From: Vitellaria paradoxa
Lineage: Eukaryota; Streptophyta; Magnoliopsida; Ericales; Sapotaceae
DNA length: 64,000 nt
Direction: 5' to 3'
Assembly: GCA_019916065.1 (NCBI GenBank)
Contig: CM034244.1
Location: forward strand, 31,899,933-31,963,932
Shown: positions 1-11,519 of the stretch, one piece after another
Layout of the letters: each line of letters opens with the position of its first letter
Numbering within the stretch: position 1 is the first letter of the stretch
Notes under the pieces: generated by a model
Told to the model about the DNA's origin: nothing
The model's input: only the letters and a program-made list of their open reading frames with translations
The model's database searches: none
Translations under genes and position numbers: made by a program

Positions 1-1
1 T

Positions 2-808
2 ATCCTCCAAGCAAGAGACCTCCTCCCTCAGATCTCTGACGATGAGGAAGCGAACAGCCCCCAGACGGCGCCACCTCTAACCAGAAAATCGAGAACGAGG
101 ATCGCCATCGCTGGCGGCGGCTCAGAAACCGACGCTATCCCCCGAAAGCCTCGAGGGCGGCCGCTGGGGTCCAAGAACAAGTCCAAACCAGCAGTGGTGG
201 TCACCAAAGAAACAGATTCGGCCATGAAACCGGCGGTCTTAGAGATCGCCGCCGGTTCGGATATCATGGACACGGTGGTGCAGTTCGCGCGGCGGCACCA
301 ACTTAGTGTCACCATAATGAGCGGGTCCGGATCGGTGTCGAACGTCACGCTCCGCCACCCAACGTCTCACGGGCCGTCGCGGTCCCTCCGCGGACCATTC
401 AAACTCATCTCTCTTACGGGGACATTTGTGGGTTCCTCTTCATCATCCTCCTCCTCCTCATCATCATCTTCTTCTTCTTTTGGTATATCTCTTGCAGGGC
501 AACAAGGGCAAGTGGTTGGAGGTGTGGTCGCAGGCAAAGTCATGGCGGCGAGTACGGTGGTGTTGGTGGTGGCTACATTCACCAAACCGTCATATCACAA
601 ACTTTCCGGTGAGATTGAGGAGGCAAAGGATCAGCCAAGGCCCAGAGTTGGCGGGGGTGGCGCAAATGAGTGCTACGCGGGTACGAGCATGTCCATGTCT
701 ACTAATTATGATCCTATTATAGCTTCGCCAACCCCTTCGAACTGCCATGCTGCTGATCCAGAAGTCATGAACTGGACCGCTCCTCCTCGCCCGCCTCAGC
801 CTTACTAA
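2..808 (+). CDS. AT-hook motif nuclear-localized (AHL) protein, 5' end cut by window
   Basis: The frame is open from the first bases to the TAA at 806-808 with no start codon before the conserved part, so the N-terminus lies outside the window. In order: an acidic/polar stretch, an AT-hook with the RGRP core at 152-163 followed by LGSKNK, then a PPC (DUF296) domain from about 224 to 600 with the family signatures 'SGSGSVSNVTLRHP', 'SLTGTF' and 'GQQGQVVGGVVAGKV', and a Gly/Pro-rich tail ending PPRPPQPY. AHL proteins bind the minor groove of AT-rich DNA through the hook and form trimers through PPC; they act in the nucleus on growth and chromatin. Odd point: a run of 15 serines (about 430-477, TCN codons) fills the variable loop before FGISLAG. 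Family assignment is firm; the member is not resolved. No intron is seen within the visible part. Confidence 0.9.
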   Translation: MLQARDLLPQISDDEEANSPQTAPPLTRKSRTRIAIAGGGSETDAIPRKPRGRPLGSKNKSKPAVVVTKETDSAMKPAVLEIAAGSDIMDTVVQFARRHQLSVTIMSGSGSVSNVTLRHPTSHGPSRSLRGPFKLISLTGTFVGSSSSSSSSSSSSSSSFGISLAGQQGQVVGGVVAGKVMAASTVVLVVATFTKPSYHKLSGEIEEAKDQPRPRVGGGGANECYAGTSMSMSTNYDPIIASPTPSNCHAADPEVMNWTAPPRPPQPY

Positions 809-1917
809 TTAATAGGAAGTTCAAAGTAGATACCGACAATGACTTGTCGCAAATTCATTCTCTCGATCTTCCCAAAATGTGCACGGATCTTCTCTTTCTC
901 TCTTCATATCGATTTTTGTCTTTCGAAACTATATCCAGTATCTCTGTTTTTTCGTTCTTTGTTTTTGTTTTCTTATTTTTTATTTCATCTGTTTTACGTT
1001 TTAAAAAATTCAAAATAAAAAAATAAAAAATACATTTAGTATGGTAATTTTTGTTTTCCATATTTTAAATTTTTTTTATTTTAGATTAAAAAAGTTCAAA
1101 ATAATTCTTTCTCATTTTGTATTTTATGTGTAAATTCATTTTTTATTTTTTAAAATAAATTTTAAAAATATAAGTAATTAAATACGTTTTAAATTTTTTT
1201 TATTTTTAAAATTATAAAATAAGAAATAAGATCAAAATAAATATATTAAATAGAAACTTATTTTTTTTCTTTTTATAAACAAGTGTACCGTCCCTTTCAA
1301 GTTTACACAAATGCTCCGTTTTGAGTGAATAAAATATTAAAAATTTTTATAAAATTCTAACTCTTTGTACAGTGTTAGGCTGCTTGTCTGGAAGTCTAAT
1401 TATTAGTAATTTTTTTCGTATGCTTTGCCCAAATTAATGGTAGAAACTTTGTGTGTGTTTAGTAAAATAAATAGTAATTTTTAGTAATTTTTAATAATTT
1501 TCAAGAACTTTTGAGTATTCAATAAATGTTTTCTGTAATTTTTGAGAATTTTTAATAACTTTTAATAATTTTTATATATTTATTAAAAATTTTAATAACT
1601 TTTGAATTAAGAAATTAATTTCATTGAGTAGAAAAATGATAGAAATCAATAATTTACTAAATACTCATGAAACAAAAGTTAGCATTTTTTTTACTAAAAT
1701 TTAAGCATCCAAACCGTACCTTTGCGAGCGAGATTGTAACTTTTATTAATTTATATTATATTTTTATCACTTTAAATGTACTTTTTGAACACTTGACCGG
1801 TGTTGGAATAGTTGAACTCGTATCTAAGCTTAGACAGCCTACATACAGTACGTTTGAAGATATAAAAAATATATATATATAAAATTCTATAAATCCCTAC
1901 AAATACGATGTTTGGAG

Positions 1918-1973
<56 letters not shown>

Positions 1974-2625
1974 CTATAAATCTCTACAAATACGAATTAC
2001 GAGATTATAAAATTTAAATTCTCTACTCACTGCAAAAAATACAAAATACTAACTTTTATAATTTTATATAATTTTATACAACTTCAAACACACGCGTTTG
2101 TGCCGAGCTCCGAATCCACAAAGTATCATTCAAGTTTTTCTTGCTAGGTTTCGTGATTAATTCATTAAATTTTAGCCAATGAAACACGAAATAAGAACGG
2201 GCTGATTTGTTGGTTTGTTGTATGGCGATCTACACATATGACCGTAATTTATGTATGCACATCTGAGGGTAATTCACGGATTTGTCCAATGTGGTGACCA
2301 AATTTGCGCACGTCAATGGGTGTGGAAATCAGATCATGGGGGTGCCATGTGAACCCTCTGTTGCTCATTTTTGTCTTCTGAAAATGGTTTTGAATGGTCA
2401 CATTTAGGCTTCGTTTGGCAGAGACAGAAGGATGAAAAGTTTGGAAGAAAAGAAAATAAGACAGAATAGATATTTATTCTTTTAGAAGTATTTTTTATGA
2501 ACAGAAAGCAACCTCTTCTCAGAAGGAATTACATTTCTTTCCCCCATTATCCGTCCCACCATCTATTTATTTTCTTTCCCTTAATTTCTCTTTTATCCTC
2601 GAACCAAACACGCTATCAAGGTTTA
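809..2625. other. AT-rich intergenic spacer
   Basis: No gene is seen. 930-1260 is a very AT-rich block resembling the blocks at 4390-5025 and 23090-23430. 1440-1700 is built from repeated 'taataatttttagtaacttt' type words and resembles 2626-2963. A perfect (AT)n run occupies about 1926-1970. 2100-2400 is ordinary-complexity spacer without coding signal. 2409-2614 begins GGCTTCGTTTGGCAG and ends CCAAACACGC, a weak inverted pair that could be another small MITE, but I could not fix a target duplication. Confidence 0.6.
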
Positions 2626-2963
2626 GGGGATATTTGGAGGCACAATTTTTAACAATTTTTGATATTTTTTTGTCAAAAGTTGATAGCTGTAATTTTTTGG
2701 GTGTTTGATGAAGCAAGTAGCAACTTTAGCAAATTTTTTACAACTTTTAAATGTTTAGTAAAATTTTTAGTAACTTCTAACAATTTTTAGCGACTTTTAA
2801 AAATTTTTAATAACTTTTAGTAATTTTTAATAATTTTTCGTAACTTTTGAGTTAAGAAATTACGATAACAGAACAAAAAAATGACAAAAATTAATAGTTT
2901 GTCAAACGTTTAAATATCAAAAGTTAGTAAGTTTTTGCTAAAAATTTCACTACTAAATACCCC
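2626..2963. repeat. Candidate AT-rich Tourist-like MITE
   Basis: The left end GGGGATATTTGG and the right end CTAAATACCCC form an imperfect inverted pair, flanked by TTA on the left and TTG on the right, close to the 3-bp TWA target duplication of PIF/Harbinger elements. The interior is many near-repeats of a 'taacttttagtaattttt' word. There is no coding capacity. The call is tentative because the flanks differ by one base and the arms are short. Confidence 0.4.
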
Positions 2964-3754
2964 TTGAGATAACTAGGAAGCATCACTTAATATTTTTAAA
3001 ATAGGCACGTTGAGAAGCCCTCATTTTTTTCTCTTTCAGTACAGCTCTCTTTTCTCCTGTGGGGTTCACTTTTTACAAAGTATTCCTAGTAGAATACTTG
3101 AAACTATTTTAGAATACTTGAAACTATTTTAATTTGTAAATTGCATTTAGTCTTTAATTAACACATAGAACCTCATAGGAAACATTACTACTAGCTAGGC
3201 AGATATTTTATCATATTTGCACACATGAACTGCAATTGGTCTGATTCTTAATAAGGTATACACGTAATCCTGCAAGACTCGATCGCATCACATTTCTTGC
3301 ATCATATATATTTAATTAATTTTTTTGTTATATTGTAATAATTATTGTAAATCAAATAATATTTTGTGAGATTGTGATTGTGAAGATAAAAAAGGGATCT
3401 GAATATTTTTTGTATCCAAACTTAACGGTTTATTTTGGACCTATTAACTCTAAATATGCATGAGAGCATGTAGTCACTAAAAAGAGGGTCATTTGTCATG
3501 ATTTTTAAAATATAATAAAAGTGCTTTTTTTTAAACTAAAGATTAAAATTCAGGTTTCTCGAGACATTCATTTTTAAAGTTTTGATTAGTGATTTCAAGC
3601 AACCGTATCATGACCTTATTCAAAACTCAAAATTATATTGTTACAAAATAAGTTAATTTTAGATGCACCACATCACAATTAAAGATCACAATCAGCACTA
3701 CGCGAGGGTCCAATCACAACGTATAAGAATTAACCAAACGTGTTAAAATCATTT

Positions 3755-3805
<51 letters not shown>

Positions 3806-4389
3806 TTTCATTTTTCTATTTCTTTTCTAATCATTTTGTTTTCCTTTATCAATTCATGAATCAAGGATCTCGCCGAAGTAAATTCATAGCCTGCTTAGTT
3901 ATATGATAAATTACAATTTGCATTAAAAGTTATTTTTTTTATTAAGTCTTATTTTATGGCCTGACCTCTTTCTTTTGCAACAATAAGAAATTAAAATTTT
4001 AATTATTTGCAATATTAACCCTCCATAAGTCTTTGTTAGTAACTCTCCCATTAAATGGACCACATAACTATCTATTAATGAATCATGTGGTCATAATTGT
4101 TACAATTTCCTAGCAAAAAGTTAAGATTGCAACAAATTAAAATCTTAAACTCATAATTGTTACAATTAAAAATCTGAAAGTGAAATTTATACCCAAGAAA
4201 AAAAAAAATCTATGATACATGTTAACTGCAACTTAGCTATAAAAATTTTAATAGAACTTTTTAGCAAGGAGATGGACTTCATTAATGCAGAGTCCATCGA
4301 ACATCATTTCGTCACCCCACTGCGGCCACGAAGGTAAAACATGGGAAACTTCTTTATTATTCAGGTCCTTAAGCTCAAACTTGTTGGAA
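2964..4389. other. Intergenic spacer with (AT)n run
   Basis: No gene is seen. A perfect AT dinucleotide run lies near 3761-3800. A short stretch of higher complexity at about 4258-4380 reads on the minus strand as a peptide containing SWPQWGDEMMFDG; it has no clear start, no family I recognise, and may be chance or a gene scrap. Confidence 0.6.
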
Positions 4390-5025
4390 ACAAGAAGAGT
4401 TTTCCGTTTTTTATTTTTTGTTTTGAGATTCATTATTAAAAAAAATATTAAAAACGTATTTGATTTGATATTTTCTATTTTTTATATTTTAATTTTTGGA
4501 TAAAGTACAAAAAATATCCCTACAGTTTACCCTCGGTGTCACTTTGGTCTCACACGTTTCAATTGCAACAGTCAAATCCCTACATTTTCGATCAAGTATC
4601 AATTTGGTCCTTCTGTTAGTTGACTATTAGAAATAACCGTTAGACTGAGGATAAAATGGTAATTTCATTTATAGTTTACTCTCGGTGTCATTTTCAATCT
4701 AACGGTTATTTTTAACAGTCAACTAACGGAAGGACCGAATTAATACTTGACCGAAAGTGTAAGGATTTGACTGTTGCAATTGAAACGTGTGGGACCAAAG
4801 TGATACTGACGGTAAACTATAAAGATATTTTTTGTACTTTACCCTTAATTTTTTTATTTTAAATAAAAAAAATTCAAAACGACTTTTAATCATTTTACAT
4901 TTTATGTATAGACTCAATTTTAAAATATGAGTGACCAAACACATTTTAAACTTTTTTCTCTATTTTTAAAAAAATGTAAAATGAAAAACGAGAATAAAAC
5001 ACATATACCAAATGAACCCTAATTT
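4390..5025. repeat. AT-rich dispersed repeat, split by a MULE-type MITE
   Basis: Phrases such as 'aaaacgtatttgattt', 'cattttatgtatagactca' and a terminal 'accaaatgaaccctaa' recur in nearly the same order at 23090-23430 and, more loosely, at 930-1260. This copy is interrupted at 4498-4844 by an inverted-repeat element with its own target duplication, so it is the older of the two. Class is unknown; no coding capacity. Confidence 0.5.
4498..4844. mobile_element. Mutator-type MITE (long terminal inverted repeats, 9-bp TSD)
   Basis: The two halves are inverted copies of each other: the left arm starts GGATAAAGTACAAAAAATAT and the right arm ends with its complement, ATATTTTTTGTACTTTACCC; the arms run about 150 bp each around a short centre near 4660-4690. 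Both ends are flanked by the same 9 bp, TTAATTTTT (4489-4497 and 4845-4853). Nine-base target duplications with long inverted arms are the mark of Mutator-like elements. At 347 bp it codes for nothing and would depend on a transposase supplied elsewhere. Confidence 0.75.
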
Positions 5026-5709
5026 TTTTTTTTTTTTTAAATGTGATAAAATTACATGCCATCGATCACTTTGTTATTCCTTCCATTGAACACCACTAGT
5101 CTGATGCTGTAAAAGGAAGCCCATAGTCAGATTTCAAAGTCCCTTTCAACTTTTTACAAGAACCGCATTTTTCTCAGACACAAACAGATGCATTAAGAAT
5201 ACCCTGTATAAGAGCAATTCAGCAGTATTCAAACTAGTGAATACCCAGAAATTTAAGCAATTCAGGAGCGTAGAATTCAAAAGGGACAATAATCAATCAA
5301 TTATATATATATATATATATATAGACACTACAAAGGAGGCACCCGACAAACCCCAAAACAACCCACAACTCAACTCCCCTCCCAAAAAAAAAAAAAAAAA
5401 AAAAGAGTGAATTCCGAACCCGTAAACTATATTTTTCGAAAACACGAGTAAATGTGTTTTCTCAAAAAACGAATTTACATCCAACTAAACAGAACCTAAA
5501 CCAAAACAGAAATAACTGCTTTTTTATAAATACAGTTTCTTGGTCAGATGTGCAAAATGTTGAGATTCAGCCCATTTATAACCAAGCTTCCATCCAAACC
5601 ACCATGTCATTATTACACAAACGTAGAAGCAGCAATGAATTACTGTTCAGAGGATGGCCAATTCGAATGATGCTGGCTTGCAAGTACTTTGTGTTGGTGT
5701 AATGAATGA
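5026..5709. other. Spacer and probable 3' UTR downstream of the RING gene
   Basis: Contains a (TA)n run near 5302-5322 and a poly-A run near 5386-5404. No coding region is supported. The part nearest 5710 is likely the 3' UTR of the minus-strand RING gene, but I cannot place its polyadenylation site. Confidence 0.5.
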
Positions 5710-8190
5710 TCACTTCCGACCCAACCTCACCAGATGCTGCTCATGTTTCGCAGCCGCTGCCTTGTCAGCAGCTTCCCGTTTCAGCGCCCTCTTGGCCCTG
5801 CGCCCAACCGCATCTTTCACGACGGCTTCTTTCTTCTTACGCTCGCGTGATGGACCAGCACCCGAATCCTGCAGATTCGATCGATAAACTGGAGTTGCTT
5901 CTTGCCTTCCTCCCCTAACATATCCATTATCCCCCCACCTCCGGTTGCCAATACGAAGAGTTGATGAACGGCTTAAATAAACTTCATCCTCATCGTACTC
6001 ATATCGGTAATAATCATCCACTTCATCGTCTGCATCTTCCTGATCCTCCACAATCAAGGGCTTGAACCATGAGGCTCTAAGAAGTAGGCACACACTCTCC
6101 TCCTGCATATAATCGCGGATGCTGTCGAAGGGAGAGCAATAATTACCCTTCAAATATGCCTTGAAGAAAACCCAATTCAAAGGTACAAATTTCATCAAAA
6201 TTTTCATTAAAGCATATGCGAGGCAAACTCCCGTCTCTAGTTATATTTAGGCTTTGCTGGGGAAGGAAAAGAACTAGCTTTTGTAGGTGACTACTAGCTA
6301 ACTATTAAAAAGCTATCTTTAGCTTTTTAATGTGTTTGGAAAGGAGAAAAAAAAAGTTAATTTTTTAGTAGTTAGTTTTTAACTTTTTGTTAATTTGATA
6401 TTTTTGCCCTTCATGATTTAAAAAAAGTTTAAAACATTAGAGGATAAATTTGGTTATTTTAAAAAAAGCCAAAAAATTGAGTAGTCAGAAGATGAGAAGC
6501 GGGCTAGGCTTCTCAAACCAAGCCTTAATGATTGCAGTTTAAAAATCCAATTATCTATAATTGAATTCAAATCTGCATTAGTTAGGCTATTTAGAAGCAC
6601 CAGAGTGACTGTAAAATTCCAATGACTTTGCTTAACTGATCTCCCAATTCCATCAATTATTTTCTGATAAATATATGAACTTATAGGCATCACAGCGCAG
6701 CAAAAATTATCTCAAAACATTTATGTCTTGTAACACCAGTTAGCTCATGAGAACATTTCCCAAATGCTAACATGACTGTCCCTACAAGACAGGACGAGAT
6801 AAAGCTGGAGAAAGGGAATTGCTGCCTAACCTGCCATCAAGTGAGCGATGGACATTGAGGAACGCAAATGGATGTTTACACTGAGGACATGTTGGTCTCT
6901 CTCTGTATGTGGCCCATCGAAGGATGCATGTCACACTATACAAAGCAAAGAACAAGAAAAACAATTAATTCTATGGTGACATGCCATTCTATAGAAAGAA
7001 TGTATCTTTATATGTAACTTCCATATCATGTTTCATATTGCAATGCGTACGAGAAAAAATCAATGTTTTTTTTTTTTTTTTAAATCAGCAACAAATGACT
7101 TCTATTAAATAGAAGATAAACTATAAGAAGGGATGGAATCCAACTATTACATCGAAAGAGAAATAAGAGAAAAGCATTAAACAAGGGACATAGGCGTAGA
7201 AAACAAAAGCAGTCAAGCCAGTAACTTACAGCAAACATCAGTAACTTGTAGCAGGAAACCAATCAAGGAATCACACCCTTAAGACAAATTAAGTTATATT
7301 AACTTCTTTGTAGTTCAACCAGGATTATCAAACCCCGCGCCCCTAAAATCCGTTGTAAAGGAGAGTTGATGAATGGTTTCCGTGAAGAGACAAACTTTGA
7401 ATGGAATTGCTCGTTACCTTTAGGGTTGTCTTAAGATGTATTTATGCATAAAGAGCTGGTACAAACTAGGGAACATTAAACATGTATATTCTCCTTATCA
7501 AATCAAATCTCTAACATATCTACAATATTCTAATACTTCCCCTCAAATTGGAGTGTAAATATTATGCGTTCCAAACTTGGTACAAATATACCGAACTAGA
7601 GACCCCCAAAGGCTTTAATAAACCAATCGGCAAGCTAATCTTTAAATTTGACATGGCCAGATTTTGAATAGAATTACTTGACACCTTCAAGGTTGTCTCA
7701 ACGTGTATTTATATCCAAAAAACTGGTACAAAGTAGAAAACATACAATCTAAGAAACACATATATTCTCCTAATCAAATCAAATCCCTATTGTATCTTTG
7801 ATATTCTAACAGTTTCATTTACAAAACACATTTGGGTTACTTCAATCCTTACAAGGATAAATAGAAGGCACTAAACAACATGAATTGAGACAGTTAGCAT
7901 TAAGTTAAGGTATATGATTTAAATAAAATTATTAACTCCATAAAGCAAGCAAGATGTATATATATAGCAGACTTAGGGTGCGTTTGGAGTCCTAAAAAAA
8001 ACCAAAAAAAACCAATGGATGGGATTGATGTGATGTAAAAATGATAGGTGGCAAAATATGATTGGAGGAATTTGAAAACTTTTGAAGTTTTTTGAAATTT
8101 TTTGGTTTTTTTTGAAGCTTCAAACGAGGCCTTAATTAGCTGCAAAAAAATAAAGATGCATCCCCAGAGATGACTCAAGAAACTAAATGC

Positions 8191-8229
<39 letters not shown>

Positions 8230-11055
8230 GTGTGTGTGTGTGTGTGTGTGTCTATATGAAAAAGGCACAAGAAGAAAACATAGGGACCACATACATGCTA
8301 ATATGCTTGTGCATGTATACAAATTTCTAAAAAAAAAAAAAATATGCTTGTGCATGATTACAAAATCTATATAGAATAAATTATGAAGTACAAACATTTC
8401 AATATGGGTGTCATATTCATATCTGATACGTACTGAAAACAAATACTACACTGACACATCGAGATACATGTTAGATACACCACGTGTCGTGTCCAAGCAT
8501 TTGCACATTTTCTTTCTCCAAAATATGTGATTTAAAAAAAAAAACATATAATTGATTAATCGAATCCTTAAAATCATAAAATCTTATATATTTTATTTTG
8601 TCATGTTTTATATATTGAAATATGTATTGAATGAGTGAATTAGGTTTCTTGTGTATGTTACATTCATACATATAATGAATAAAAATATATATATTTTTCT
8701 ATCATATTCCCGTTCTATATCCCGTATGCGCATTAGTGTTGCTTAAACTAAAATCCATCGTCAACAAATCTAAATTTGAGAAGCAAATTAGTCAAAACAA
8801 AGCAATTAGTAAGCAAAAGAGCAGGTGAGAGTAGTATAAAACTCATCAAATACAAAAACAAACACATAAAGAAATGATGTCTACAAATACCCTTGGCCGA
8901 TTAGTGGGAAGGGAAAATCAAATACCATCTATTATCCATTCAATGAATCAATTCCATGATACCAGCTTAAGAAATCCACAAGTAATATCCAAAATATAAT
9001 TTTATAAATCAAAGCATTAAAATGTTGATAGCATGTTTCTTCTTTCCCTCTTTATGCACCTACATTAGTTGCAATTATCACAAGCAAGTGAAATAAACAA
9101 CAAAATTATCATAGGAAGACTTACTGGTGTTTAATTAGATAAACTGTAAAATCAGTGTCTTATGATGGGTAGGACTCTAATGAATTTTCTCCCAAACAAT
9201 CCTTTTCCCAACCTTTCTATGCTATGATGACTATAGTACTTTCCATATAACTGACATTCTTACCAACATGTCTGCTCCTGTTTGATTTATAAAAACTCCA
9301 AATTCATGCCCTGAAAACAATGCAAAATAACCCAAAATAACCCACTTAATACCACCAAAAAAAAAAAAATTAAATTAAAAACCAAAAACATAAAAATTCA
9401 TGCAAAGCTAAAATTCATAAATTAGCAAACTAACAGTAGATGCATCCTTATGATTCAATTATGTGATACTCGTGTTACTAGATGTAGATTACATAAACTT
9501 GCGACCTATATGTGTAGGTGCAAGGATGCCTATGCTCCAGGAGAGCGAAAACTACAGAACTCAGGTTTCAACTTGTGGAAATCATACAATGAGCCAGAGA
9601 ATTATGCCTGCAATGACTAGAAGGGCAATTGTGTATCCAAGTACAACAAGCTGCTCGATAATTATGCAAATATATTTGCATCCCAATTGATGTCTCAAAA
9701 ACTAATTCAAATGTGGGTCAGAAGCATAACTACCTCACACCACCCACCTAAATTTACTAAAATCACTAGAGAAACAACAGTATCTTTTTTTCCTTTGCAA
9801 CCAAATTTAGCAGCAAAATTGCTACCAAATCATATTCAATTCACTGTATAGAATTCATCACAACCACCACAAATAGCCCCAACATGAGAAACAAGTGAAA
9901 GTAGCAAAAATCAGAAGCATACACAAAGCATCACTAAACAACCAAGCCATACTTTAAATTCAAAATGGTAAATAAATCGAGATGTGATTCACACAAACCA
10001 GTAGGCGTGCTCGCAACCTTTTACAAGAGCAGCCTCTTGAAGCACTATCCTATTCAAACAGATTGCGCAAATGCCGTGATGATTCTCACAAGGCACTTGT
10101 TGAACCTTCCCTGTACACTGCATTTCCTTCTGAAAATCACAACAATCAGATCCAACCAAATAAAAGGGGGCATTTGGAAGGACAAAAGTTAGAAGAATGC
10201 AATCAATTTTTGGAGTCTGGAAGACAAACTCAAACTTTCTCCCATGCATGCTATGTTAGAATTTTAAAGAGAAGTCGGTAAAAATTAGTAAATATGCACG
10301 AAATACAAAAATAGTCAAATTTGGTAAAAAATTGTAAAAATTTGTAAAAGTTTATCTTCCAAACGCCCCAAACTACTATTACACCCAGTTCGGTAATTAA
10401 GAAAATGAAATAAACTATTGTTAAGTCACTAATTGTCTTAAAAATTTTAACTAGGAAATGGTACTTAAAAATTTTAACTAGGAAATGATAAATAATGTAT
10501 ATCAAACTATTTCAACAATCTCCTCACCCCGATTAGCACGTGGGGTACGAACCAACAAACTAAATCGAAATAGGCAAGCAACAAAGCGCCCAACAGTAAA
10601 AGAAAACTAACGAGATAAGAACCTAAGACCAGCAAGGTATCATGTTATGTCACCAACTGTAACCCTTCACCTTTAAGAAATAGGCCAATCAACCTATATA
10701 TCAATCTATTTCAACAACTATAATTTCAGCAACCGAAAAAAAGTTCAAAATCGAACCTAACCCAATTTTGTTTTTCTCCTCCCCCCCCCCCCAAAATATA
10801 ATTAATTTTCTTTTTTCAAAAACCCATTTTCAGAAAATCAAGAAAATAAAAATAACAATAAGATTCTTCAAAGTTTTGTTTTTTTTTTCTTTTTTTTTTT
10901 TTAATCTCCATTGCTCCACACTTTTGGGAATGTTGACATATCAAATAAGGGACGAAATGTGAGACGATATATACCTGTTCGTGGAAGGATAGTTCGACAA
11001 GGCCGTCGGTCAGCGGCTGACCGTCGATCTCCACGACTGCAGTCATTTTGTTCAT
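5710..11055 (-). CDS. RING-HC (C3HC4) protein, probable E3 ubiquitin ligase, four exons
   Basis: Coding exons on the minus strand are 11055-10975, 10129-9999, 6935-6831 and 6121-5710. All introns have GT-AG ends and the joins keep one frame for 242 residues. The N-terminus reads MNKMTAVVEIDGQPLTDG. The RING finger spans residues 48-90 and is split over exons 2 and 3: C48-x2-C51, C66-x-H68, C71-x2-C74, C87-x2-C90. After it come FAFLNVHRSLDG, a conserved 'YMQEESVCLLLRASWFKPL' segment, a strongly acidic stretch (EDADDEVDDYYRYEYDEDE) and a basic Ala/Lys tail ending HLVRLGRK. Other plants have single-copy-like proteins of this layout and length. RING-HC fingers recruit E2 enzymes, so ubiquitin ligase activity is inferred; no substrate is evident. 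Intron 2 is 3.1 kb and holds transposon debris. The second Met (11046) is an alternative start. Confidence 0.9.
6250..6524. mobile_element. Tourist-like (PIF/Harbinger) MITE in RING-gene intron 3
   Basis: The left end GGCTTTGCTGGGGAAG and the complement of the right end, GGCTTGGTTTGAGAAG, form terminal inverted repeats, and both sides carry TTA (6247-6249, 6525-6527), the expected 3-bp duplication. It is 275 bp and noncoding. Words such as 'gtagttagtttttaac' resemble the Tourist-like element at 51789-52158, so both may belong to one family. Confidence 0.6.
7396..7811 (-). mobile_element. Degenerate LTR-retrotransposon remnant in RING-gene intron 2
   Basis: Two related segments, 7398-7535 and 7665-7811, share 'ggttgtct', 'ctggtacaaa', 'catatattctcct' and 'aatcaaatc' in the same order and end ATTCTAATA and ATTCTAACA. 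Next to the left copy is CTTCCCCTCAAATTGGAGTG, which on the minus strand is a polypurine tract as found beside copia 3' LTRs. The simplest reading is a minus-strand element with roughly 140-bp LTRs and almost all of its interior deleted. I could not find a target duplication or primer site. Confidence 0.45.
7976..8131. mobile_element. Small Tourist-like MITE in RING-gene intron 2
   Basis: The left end GGGTGCGTTTGGAG and the complement of the right end, GGCCTCGTTTGAAG, are inverted repeats followed inward by matching A- and T-rich arms with 'aaaaaccaaaaaaaacc' against 'ggttttttttg'. TTA lies on both sides (7973-7975, 8132-8134). At 156 bp it could fold almost end to end. Confidence 0.6.
8190..8251. 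repeat. Compound microsatellite (TTA)n then (TG)n
   Basis: About twelve TTA units run straight into about nine TG units. It lies in intron 2 of the RING gene. On the minus strand it makes a spurious poly-Asn/His-Thr reading frame. Confidence 0.9.
8252..9998. other. Remainder of RING-gene intron 2, nothing recognised
   Basis: AT-rich intron sequence with a poly-A run near 9357. A 75-codon frame at 9463-9690 has no recognisable domain and lies inside the intron, so I regard it as chance. Confidence 0.6.
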
Positions 11056-11400
11056 GTTAAAGAGATAACAAAACCAGAGAAAGAGAGGAGGAGAGAGAAA
11101 GGATGTGGTTGGAAAATTAAAAAGTCTTTCCACTACCAAATCATTGAGAACGGTTTCAGGGAGAGAATCTAAAGGATAATTCTCCGATTCCAGACGGAGA
11201 GAGAGAGAGTGAAGACGAAAATGGCCAGGGAAAAGAATCCTGGCGAGCGACGAGAGGTACGACCGTGCGGTGTGGGTGAATAAAAGCGGCAATTCATAGG
11301 CCCCACCTTATAATTTTCTTTTTTTTTTTTTTTTTAGTCCACCACTCGCGCACCGATCATTAAGTCGCGACACGTGTCAATAAGTGCAGATAGTAGTGTG
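11056..11400 (-). promoter_or_regulatory. 5' UTR and proximal promoter of the RING gene, with G-box palindrome
   Basis: Upstream of the start codon (minus strand) lies a CT-rich leader at about 11060-11220, typical of plant 5' UTRs. At 11369-11378 is the perfect palindrome GACACGTGTC, a G-box/ABRE core CACGTG of the type bound by bZIP and bHLH factors, about 315 bp from the ATG. A TATA-like TTATAAGG on the minus strand lies near 11306-11313. Function of either is inferred from sequence only. Confidence 0.5.
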
Positions 11401-11519
11401 ATACTGTGGGTAACGGAGGGGAAATCCTCTTTTTTGATTCGGTGCATCGGCCCGTCCGGTGCGGGAATCGTTTGAACTCAAGGCCCGCCACCAACCCAGG
11501 TTAACAATTGAAAAATAAG

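Noticed and set aside
28..348. 106-codon minus-strand frame
   Set aside because: Antisense shadow of the AHL coding sequence, no domain.
7900..8442. 180-codon minus-strand frame with poly-Asn and His-Thr runs
   Set aside because: It is the translation of the (TTA)n(TG)n microsatellite plus a MITE within an intron of the RING gene.
10816..11292. 158-codon frame extending the RING protein N-terminus to an upstream ATG
   Set aside because: It runs through the CT-rich leader and past the GT donor at 10974; the conserved start fits 11055 and the next exon joins in frame.
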